This document shows positions 1-5,138 of a stretch of DNA of 5,138 nucleotides, piece after piece. The position numbers and the translations under genes were made by a program. This DNA is from Clostridia bacterium (GTDB taxonomy: Bacteria > Bacillota_A > Clostridia > Peptostreptococcales > Anaerovoracaceae). A model generated the notes under the pieces. That model saw nothing but the letters and a program-made list of their open reading frames with translations. It had not been told where the DNA came from and did not search any database. The stretch is from assembly GCA_024403175.1 (NCBI GenBank), contig JAKSSI010000108.1:1-5138 (forward strand). Direction: 5' to 3'. The stretch's first letter is position 1. Every line of letters begins with the position of its first letter.

Positions 1-153
1 TCCAAACTCCAGCAGAGTCATATTTTTTCCAATTTCGTGAAGGCCACCAAGCGGAATAACTTTAAGCTTTTTAGGAACCGGTTTGCGCTTCTTAGTATTA
101 GACTTAGAAGGCGCCTTTAAGTCTACCTTTTTATTACTTATTTTTCTCGCCAT
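1..153 (-). CDS. rnj: Ribonuclease J, N-terminal fragment (gene continues past the left edge)
   Basis: Only the first 51 codons are visible, running off the window. RNase J is a metallo-beta-lactamase/beta-CASP ribonuclease with 5'-3' exonuclease and endonuclease activity, used in mRNA decay and rRNA maturation in many Gram-positive bacteria. The call rests on residues 30-51, where LKVIPLGGLHEIGKNMTLLE matches the conserved first strand and loop of the family (GGLGEIGKN in Bacillus subtilis RNase J1, from memory). The catalytic HxHxDH motif lies outside the window. Residues 1-29 form a Lys/Arg-rich, probably disordered tail that the B. subtilis protein lacks but clostridial homologues often carry. 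The start at 153 is well supported: AAGGGG lies six bases upstream, and the next in-frame Met is residue 45, inside the conserved core. The ATG sits three bases after the leuS stop, in the same frame, so co-transcription and probably coupled translation with leuS are expected. Confidence 0.88.
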   Translation of the reverse strand, partial: MARKISNKKVDLKAPSKSNTKKRKPVPKKLKVIPLGGLHEIGKNMTLLEFG

Positions 154-156
154 TTA

Positions 157-2628
157 TTACCCCTTAATAACTACATTAAGCAGTTTACCAGGGACAGCAA
201 TAACCTTAACTACATTCTTACCTTCGAGAAGCTTTACAACCTTTTCATCGGCCATGCAGAGCTTTTCGAAATCTTCCTTAGAAAGTCCTGTTGGAACTTC
301 CATCTTTTCTCTTACCTTGCCGTTGAGCTGAATTACGATTTCTACGGAATCCTTAACCATTGCCTTTTCATCGTATGTTGGCCATGCTGCTGTGTAAAGC
401 TGAGCTTCCATGCCGAGGCCTTCCCACATTTCTTCAGCAACGTGTGGTACAAATGGGCTGAAGAGAAGAACAAGCTTTTCTGTTGCATCTCTTAAAAGAC
501 CCATATTTACATCTTCAAGTTCCTTGTAACGATACATTTCGTTAACAAGTTCCATGATAGCGGAAATAGCAGTGTTGAAGTTAAATCTGTTATTGATGTC
601 TTCAGTAACTTTCTTAACTGTGCTGTTTAATACATAAGCCAGCTGCTTGTCGTCCTTTGTTTCAATCTTATAAGCAGTAGGAATTCCCTTTGTTTCTTCT
701 GCCATTTCATAAACAAGACGATATACACGGTTGATAAATCTGTAAGAACCTTCAACACCTGTATCGGACCATTCAAGTTCCTTTTCAGGTGGAGCTGCAA
801 AGAGAATGAAGAGTCTTGCAGTATCAGCACCGTACTTTGCAATAATTTCTTCAGGGCTTACAACGTTGCCTACAGACTTAGACATCTTAGAACCATCTTT
901 AAGTACCATACCCTGTGTAAGGAGATTCTTGAATGGTTCGTCTACGTTTACAAGTCCTAAATCATATAAAACTTTTGTGAAGAATCTAGAATAAAGTAAG
1001 TGAAGAATTGCGTGTTCTACACCACCGATGTACTGGTCTACATCCATCCAGTATGCTGCCTTCTTAGGATCGAATGCCATCTTATCGTTTCTAGCATCTG
1101 CATATCTTAAGAAGTACCAAGAAGAGTCAAGGAATGTATCCATTGTATCTACTTCTCTCTTTGCAGGCTTACCGCAGCATGGGCAAGTTGTGTCAATGAA
1201 TGTCTTAGATGTAGCGATTGGAGATTCACCCTTACCTGTGAATTCTACGTCTGTTGGAAGAATGATTGGAAGGTTTTCTTCCTTTTCTGCCTGCCAACCG
1301 CAGTCTTCGCAGTAGATCATTGGAATTGGACAACCCCAATATCTCTGTCTAGAAATAAGCCAGTCTCTAAGCTTGAAGTTTGTTGTCTTCTTGCCGATTC
1401 CCTTATCTACGAAACTGTCTCCGATAACTTCAATAGCCTTAATGTTGTTAAGACCGTTGAATTCGCCGGAGTTCATCATTGTACCTTCAGCAGCTGCAGC
1501 TTCTGTCATGTTAGCGTAGTCAATACCGTCGCCGCAATCTACTACTGGAACAATTGGAAGACCAAACTTCTTAGCAAAGTCGAAGTCTCTCTGGTCGTGT
1601 GCAGGTACACCCATAACAATACCTGTACCATAACCCATGAGTACATAGTCAGCAAGGTAAAGTGGAACTTCCTGTCCGTTTGCAGGGTTGATAACATATC
1701 TTCCTGTAAACTGACCTGTCTTTTCCTTGCTTGTAGATGTTCTTTCAATATCAGACTGTCTCTTAGCTTGTTCCATGTATTCTCTGCAAGCAGCTTCTTC
1801 AGGACGACCCTTAATAAGGTCATCTACATAAGGATCTTCTGGTGAAATTACCATAAAGCTTACACCGTAGATAGTATCTTCGCGTGTTGTGAATACTGTC
1901 ATTGGAAGATCGCCGTCCTTAAGCTTGAATGTTACTTCATAACCTGTGGACTTACCAATCCAGTTCTTCTGCATGAGCTTAACCTTTTCAGGCCAGCCTT
2001 CAAGTCTATCAATATCTGTAAGAAGTCTGTCTGCGTAATCTGTAATCTTAAGATACCACTGAGAAAGATTCTTCTTTGTTACAACGGAATCGCAACGTTC
2101 GCACTTACCATCTACAACCTGTTCGTTTGCAAGTACTGTAGCGCAAGATGGGCACCAGTTAACTGGGTTTTCCTTCTTGTATGCAAGGCCCTTCTTATAG
2201 AATTCAATGAAGATCCACTGCATCCACTTGTAGTATTCTTCTTTGTATGTGCAAACTTCTCTATCCCAGTCATAGGAGAAACCAAGCTGTCTAAGCTGGC
2301 TTTCCATTTCTGCAATGTTAGAAGATGTCCATACTGCAGGATGTGTACCGTGCTTAATAGCAGCGTTTTCAGCAGGAAGACCGAAAGAGTCAAATCCGAT
2401 TGGGTGAAGAACGTTGTAGCCATTCATTGTCTTAAATCTTGCTACTACGTCGCCAATGGAATAGTTTCTAACATGACCCATGTGAAGCTTTCCACTTGGA
2501 TATGGGAACATTTCGAGGCAATAGTACTTCTTCTTTGTTTCATCTTCTTCTACATGGAACATGTTCTTGTCAGCCCAGTAGCTTTGCCATTTTGTTTCAA
2601 TCTCTTTGAAATTATACTGTTCTTTCAT
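157..2628 (-). CDS. leuS: Leucyl-tRNA synthetase
   Basis: Cytoplasmic class I synthetase that charges tRNA-Leu with leucine using ATP. It is complete at 823 residues, close to the usual bacterial length (about 800-860). The HIGH motif is HMGH at 49-52 and KMSKS is at 581-585. A four-Cys zinc site (C159, C162, C176, C179) sits in NWCPSC and CERC, and a second CxxC pair (C440/C443 with C482/C485) follows the editing domain. The CP1 editing domain is intact: TTREDT at 247-252 is the Thr-rich peptide and D345 in AHDQRD matches the editing Asp of E. coli LeuRS, so hydrolysis of mischarged tRNA should be retained. KMSKS follows GMVLKDGS directly, so the leucine-specific insertion of E. coli LeuRS is absent. 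The anticodon-binding helical domain and C-terminal domain follow to the end. The ATG at 2628 has AAAGGA six bases upstream and lies 14 bases after the preceding stop. The gene ends in tandem TAATAA. There is no space for its own T-box leader, so expression should depend on upstream transcription. Confidence 0.98.
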   Translation of the reverse strand: MKEQYNFKEIETKWQSYWADKNMFHVEEDETKKKYYCLEMFPYPSGKLHMGHVRNYSIGDVVARFKTMNGYNVLHPIGFDSFGLPAENAAIKHGTHPAVWTSSNIAEMESQLRQLGFSYDWDREVCTYKEEYYKWMQWIFIEFYKKGLAYKKENPVNWCPSCATVLANEQVVDGKCERCDSVVTKKNLSQWYLKITDYADRLLTDIDRLEGWPEKVKLMQKNWIGKSTGYEVTFKLKDGDLPMTVFTTREDTIYGVSFMVISPEDPYVDDLIKGRPEEAACREYMEQAKRQSDIERTSTSKEKTGQFTGRYVINPANGQEVPLYLADYVLMGYGTGIVMGVPAHDQRDFDFAKKFGLPIVPVVDCGDGIDYANMTEAAAAEGTMMNSGEFNGLNNIKAIEVIGDSFVDKGIGKKTTNFKLRDWLISRQRYWGCPIPMIYCEDCGWQAEKEENLPIILPTDVEFTGKGESPIATSKTFIDTTCPCCGKPAKREVDTMDTFLDSSWYFLRYADARNDKMAFDPKKAAYWMDVDQYIGGVEHAILHLLYSRFFTKVLYDLGLVNVDEPFKNLLTQGMVLKDGSKMSKSVGNVVSPEEIIAKYGADTARLFILFAAPPEKELEWSDTGVEGSYRFINRVYRLVYEMAEETKGIPTAYKIETKDDKQLAYVLNSTVKKVTEDINNRFNFNTAISAIMELVNEMYRYKELEDVNMGLLRDATEKLVLLFSPFVPHVAEEMWEGLGMEAQLYTAAWPTYDEKAMVKDSVEIVIQLNGKVREKMEVPTGLSKEDFEKLCMADEKVVKLLEGKNVVKVIAVPGKLLNVVIKG
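160..165 (-). promoter_or_regulatory. Ribosome binding site of the RNase J gene inside the end of leuS
   Basis: AAGGGG lies six bases before the ATG at 153 and is made of the last sense codons of leuS (the AAG and GGG of the C-terminal Lys-Gly). It fixes the start of the RNase J gene and means ribosomes finishing leuS cover this site. Confidence 0.75.
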
Positions 2629-2634
2629 GATCTA

Positions 2635-2640
2635 TCCTTT
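2635..2640 (-). promoter_or_regulatory. Ribosome binding site of leuS
   Basis: AAAGGA, six bases before the ATG at 2628, fills most of the 14-base gap after the yqeK-rsfS TAG stop. It supports 2628 as the start of leuS. Confidence 0.75.
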
Positions 2641-2642
2641 CG

Positions 2643-2996
2643 CTAGTTTTGACTAGGTGTGAATTCTACTCTATCACAATCACCCCACACCTTTTCGATG
2701 GAATAACGACTTCTTTGTTCTTCGGAGAAGAGATTTACGATGATATCGCCATAGTCCATAAGAACCCAACCGGATTCTCCCTGACCTTCAATATGCTTTA
2801 CAAGTAAACCGTCTTCTGCAAGTTTATCTTCGATTTCATCTGCAAGAGCATCAATCTGTCTGTAAGAGGATGCTGTTGCAAGTATGAAGTAATCTGCAAA
2901 TCCAGATTTTTCAGCAATGTCGATAATAAGAATGTGCTGAGCCTTCTTATCATCTGCAATGCCTGCAACCTTCAGTGCTAATTCTTTGTTGTCCAT
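2643..2996 (-). CDS. rsfS: Possible separately translated RsfS from an internal in-frame start
   Basis: Nested within the yqeK-rsfS frame, the ATG at 2996-2994 (Met174 of the fusion) is preceded by AAGGAG with a four-base spacer. Starting here gives a 117-residue protein that begins MDNKELALKVAG, just as stand-alone RsfS proteins begin with a short N-terminal helix, and whose length matches the usual 105-120 residues. The product would be a complete RsfS able to bind uL14 on the 50S subunit. This looks like the ancestral rsfS start, kept after the upstream yqeK stop codon was lost. It is inferred from sequence only; the spacer is slightly short, and AAGGAG could be a chance occurrence within Arg/Ser codons, though its exact place at the domain border argues against that. 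Confidence 0.6.
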   Translation of the reverse strand: MDNKELALKVAGIADDKKAQHILIIDIAEKSGFADYFILATASSYRQIDALADEIEDKLAEDGLLVKHIEGQGESGWVLMDYGDIIVNLFSEEQRSRYSIEKVWGDCDRVEFTPSQN

Positions 2997-3515
2997 AGTA
3001 CTCCTTGATATTTCTTTCTTAAGCCACTCAATGCACTCCATAGAAGTCTTTGAGAACTGCTGGCCGCGTTCTTCAACGATTTCTTTGCATTCGAGCATCA
3101 TTTCTAAAAAGACTGGATTAATGTCATCATCTTCATTAAGTCTTTTTCTGAAATACTCAACTGTTGGATAATCTCTTGTCTTATCAGTTAAGTCTGCGCA
3201 TTTAACAACTCTTTCGAGTATGCTCATGTTTGCTCTGCCTACAGTGTGGTATTTTATAGCATTTATAATGTCTTCATCATAAACGCCGAATTTCTTTTGA
3301 ATAAGCAGTGCAGCTGCAGGGCCGTGTTCTAATGGGCCGTTACTCTTGCAAGCATCGTGGAAAATTGCAGCGATTCTCGCTTTTTCCACATCGGCACCGA
3401 AGCGCTCTGCATAATGTACTGCTGCTTCTACCACACCAAGTGTATGTGCATATCTGTGTTCGTTTACATGTTCTTTAACGTAACTGTCTAACTTGTTATA
3501 AAGATCCATAGCCAT
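2643..3515 (-). CDS. yqeK-rsfS: Fused YqeK-type HD hydrolase (Ap4A hydrolase) and ribosomal silencing factor RsfS
   Basis: One 290-residue frame joins two proteins that are usually separate neighbouring genes. Residues 1-173 are a YqeK-type HD phosphohydrolase; characterised members cleave diadenosine tetraphosphate symmetrically to ADP with a metal centre. Likely metal ligands are present: H24 (YAHT), H53-D54 (FHDACK), H64 (LEHG), H90 (YHTVGR) and D108 (CADLTD), followed by the family-like RDYPTVEYFRKRL. The spacing H53 to H64 is only 11 residues, about 20 fewer than I recall for B. subtilis YqeK. Residues 174-290 are RsfS, which binds ribosomal protein uL14 and blocks subunit joining under starvation: note FADYFILATASSYRQ at 207-221, HIEGQGESGWVLMDYGDIIV at 241-260 and YSIEKVWGD at 271-279. 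The start ATG at 3515 overlaps the aspS stop by one base (TAATG) with only a weak purine run upstream, suggesting coupled reinitiation; Met3 (3509) is an alternative. The join carries its own ribosome binding site and ATG (see nested entry). Domain calls are firm; whether the products exist fused in the cell is inferred. Confidence 0.93.
   Translation of the reverse strand: MAMDLYNKLDSYVKEHVNEHRYAHTLGVVEAAVHYAERFGADVEKARIAAIFHDACKSNGPLEHGPAAALLIQKKFGVYDEDIINAIKYHTVGRANMSILERVVKCADLTDKTRDYPTVEYFRKRLNEDDDINPVFLEMMLECKEIVEERGQQFSKTSMECIEWLKKEISRSTMDNKELALKVAGIADDKKAQHILIIDIAEKSGFADYFILATASSYRQIDALADEIEDKLAEDGLLVKHIEGQGESGWVLMDYGDIIVNLFSEEQRSRYSIEKVWGDCDRVEFTPSQN
3001..3006 (-). promoter_or_regulatory. 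Internal Shine-Dalgarno at the YqeK/RsfS domain join
   Basis: AAGGAG lies inside the coding frame (over the Ser-Arg-Ser codons of residues 170-172), four bases before the in-frame ATG at 2996. It matches the anti-Shine-Dalgarno better than the sequence in front of the fusion's own start at 3515, where only AAAAGAA is present. It decides whether RsfS can be made separately from the HD domain. Confidence 0.6.
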
Positions 3516-5138
3516 TATTCTTTTAAGCTTACTGCAATTGAGAGAATGTCTAAATCTTTCTGGTTAACAGTTGTTGGTGCTTCAGACATTACGCACTGAG
3601 CGTTCTGGTTCTTAGGGAATGCAATAACCTGTCTGATATCATCTGTACCAACAAGGAGCATGCACAGTCTATCAAGACCAAATGCTAAGCCGCCATGTGG
3701 TGGTGCACCGTACTTAAATGCATCAATGAAGAAACCGAATCTTGTTTTGATTTCTTCTGGTGTAAGCTGGAGAACTTCGAAGATCTTGTTCTGAAGTTCG
3801 CTGTCGTGAATTCTGATAGATCCACCACCTGCTTCATAACCATTGATAACAATGTCGTAAGCATCTGCGTAAATCTTATCAAGCTCGCCGCTTTCAAGAT
3901 ACTTGAGATGTTCTTTCTTTGGAGAAGTAAACGGATGATGCATTGCCATAAATCTGTTTTCTTCGTCTGACCACTCAAACATTGGGAAGTCAACAACCCA
4001 AAGAAGCTTATATTCGTTAGGATCAAGAAGACCAAGCTTGGAAGCAATATCTCTTCTTAAGAATCCAAGAGATGCCCAAACAACTTCCTTCTTGTCTGCA
4101 ACGATGAGAATTAAGTCGCCAACCTGAGCGCCCATCTTATCGCAGATCTTGCCAAGAGCTTCCTGATCGAAGAACTTGCCAACGGAAGACTTGATTTCTC
4201 CTTCTTCCTTTCTAATCCATACCATGCCCTTAGCCTTGTAGGACTTAACAGCTTCTGTAAGCTTATCAATATCCTTTCTGCTGAACTTAGCAGAGCCACC
4301 GTTGATATTGATACCCATTACCTTGCCGCCATTTTCAAGAGCGCTGTTGAATACAACGAATTCGCTGTTTCCACAAACATCTGCAAGATCTACAAGTTCA
4401 AATCCGAATCTTAAGTCTGGCTTATCAGAACCGAATCTGTTCATTGCTTCGTCCCAAGAAAGTCTTGGAAGTGGAAGCTCTAAATCTATGCCCTTCATTT
4501 CCTTAAAGAGAACCTTAAGGAACTGTTCCTGAATGCTGATAATGTCGTCCTGATCTACGAAGGACATTTCAAGGTCAACCTGAGTAAATTCTGGCTGACG
4601 GTCTGCTCTTAAGTCTTCATCTCTATAGCACTTTGCAATCTGGAAGTATCTATCTGTTCCGCCAATCATAAGCAGCTGCTTAAACTGCTGTGGGCTCTGT
4701 GGAAGAGCGTAGAACATTCCAGGGTTTACTCTTGATGGAACAAGGTAGTCTCTTGCACCTTCTGGTGTAGGCTTTGCAAGTACTGGAGTTTCAACTTCGA
4801 TAAATCCGTTGTTGAAATAGAAGTTTCTAATTACATTGCACATCTTGCTTCTAAAAGCTAATGTGTTCTGCATAATTGGTTTTCTTAAATCAAGGTATCT
4901 GTACTTAAGTCTTAAGTCGCCTGCTACATTGTCGTCATCCTTAATGTAGATTGGAGGTGTTTCAGACTTAGCGTAGATGGAAAGTGTGTCAGCAATGATT
5001 TCGATATTTCCTGTTGGCATATCAGGATTCTTGCTTTCTCTTTCTCTTACTGTTCCGCTAATACCTACAGAGAATTCAGAACGAAGTGTTTCTGCTTTTT
5101 CGATAACATCTGCAGGAGTTCCTTCTCCAAATACAACC
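3515..5138 (-). CDS. aspS: Aspartyl-tRNA synthetase, missing its N-terminus at the right edge
   Basis: Cytoplasmic class II synthetase that charges tRNA-Asp with aspartate. 540 residues are visible; the frame stays open to base 5137, so about 45-50 N-terminal residues of a roughly 590-residue bacterial AspRS lie outside. The Met at 5020 is internal: the residues before it (for example EFSVGISGTVRER) are part of the N-terminal OB-fold anticodon-binding domain. In visible numbering, class II motif 1 ends in GFIEVETPVL (111-120), the flipping-loop region PTPEGARDY is at 123-131, motif 2 CYRDEDLRADRQPEFTQ is at 170-186, and motif 3 GLAFGLDR is at 483-490. The bacterial GAD insertion lies roughly between 235 and 360, and HHPFTSP (400-406) and GYEAGGGSIRIHD (433-445) are AspRS signatures. 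Whether the enzyme is discriminating or also makes Asp-tRNA-Asn cannot be judged, because key N-terminal positions are not visible. The TAA stop overlaps the next ATG by one base. The operon promoter, and any T-box, must lie upstream of the window. Confidence 0.98.
   Translation of the reverse strand, partial: VVFGEGTPADVIEKAETLRSEFSVGISGTVRERESKNPDMPTGNIEIIADTLSIYAKSETPPIYIKDDDNVAGDLRLKYRYLDLRKPIMQNTLAFRSKMCNVIRNFYFNNGFIEVETPVLAKPTPEGARDYLVPSRVNPGMFYALPQSPQQFKQLLMIGGTDRYFQIAKCYRDEDLRADRQPEFTQVDLEMSFVDQDDIISIQEQFLKVLFKEMKGIDLELPLPRLSWDEAMNRFGSDKPDLRFGFELVDLADVCGNSEFVVFNSALENGGKVMGININGGSAKFSRKDIDKLTEAVKSYKAKGMVWIRKEEGEIKSSVGKFFDQEALGKICDKMGAQVGDLILIVADKKEVVWASLGFLRRDIASKLGLLDPNEYKLLWVVDFPMFEWSDEENRFMAMHHPFTSPKKEHLKYLESGELDKIYADAYDIVINGYEAGGGSIRIHDSELQNKIFEVLQLTPEEIKTRFGFFIDAFKYGAPPHGGLAFGLDRLCMLLVGTDDIRQVIAFPKNQNAQCVMSEAPTTVNQKDLDILSIAVSLKE

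Noticed and set aside
83..331. A plus-strand open frame with a hydrophobic N-terminal part spanning the leuS/RNase J junction.
   Set aside because: It is antisense to two well-supported genes. The apparent membrane segment arises from the complement of Lys-rich codons.
2112..2423. A 103-codon open frame on the minus strand inside leuS.
   Set aside because: It is wholly inside leuS in another frame, has no recognisable family features and no clear ribosome binding site; leuS is well conserved across the same bases.
2629..2642. A T-box leader or promoter in front of leuS.
   Set aside because: Only 14 bases separate the genes and most are the ribosome binding site, so no leader fits. The preceding coding sequence showed me no convincing -35/-10 pair.
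2341..2646. A plus-strand open frame of 101 codons across the leuS start.
   Set aside because: It is antisense to conserved leuS sequence, and its Phe/Leu-rich character is what the complement of this codon use would give by chance.
2643..2656. Inverted repeat CTAGT-4-ACTAG at the end of the yqeK-rsfS gene.
   Set aside because: The stem has only five AT-rich pairs, overlaps the coding end and is not followed by a U-rich run in the minus-strand transcript, so it is not a credible terminator.
4998..5020. ATG at 5020 as the start of aspS.
   Set aside because: The frame is open upstream to the window edge, and the 39 residues before it match the AspRS anticodon-binding domain, so this Met is internal.

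Overview
The window is wall-to-wall coding on the minus strand and reads as one housekeeping operon of a Gram-positive bacterium. Transcription runs from high to low coordinates: aspS (5' end beyond the right edge), a fused yqeK-rsfS gene, leuS, then the first 51 codons of an RNase J gene that runs off the left edge. The gene set (RNase J, the YqeK/RsfS pair, a LeuRS lacking the E. coli leucine-specific insertion), strong AAGGRG-type ribosome binding sites, moderately AT-rich sequence and frequent AGA, CTT and TCT codons point to Bacillota, most likely class Clostridia. I cannot name a genus.

Layout: aspS (3515-5138) overlaps the next gene by one base (TAATG). The second gene (2643-3515) encodes an HD-type Ap4A hydrolase domain joined in frame to a complete ribosome-silencing-factor domain. 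Fourteen bases later leuS begins (157-2628). After its tandem stop and a 3-base gap the RNase J gene starts at 153. No gap exceeds 14 bases, so there is no room for a promoter, T-box leader or terminator between genes.

The genes form a translation and RNA-turnover group: two aminoacyl-tRNA synthetases, an enzyme that should remove Ap4A (a side product of such synthetases), a factor that stops ribosomal subunits joining, and a ribonuclease. The observation most worth a second look is in the second gene. The YqeK and RsfS domains share one open frame, yet exactly at the join there is an AAGGAG and an in-frame ATG from which a normal-length, free-standing 117-residue RsfS could be made. The gene may therefore yield both a fusion and a separate RsfS. 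The HD domain also appears to lack about 20 residues between its HD motif and the next conserved His. Nothing else looks unusual: no mobile element, CRISPR, RNA gene or clear sign of transfer.
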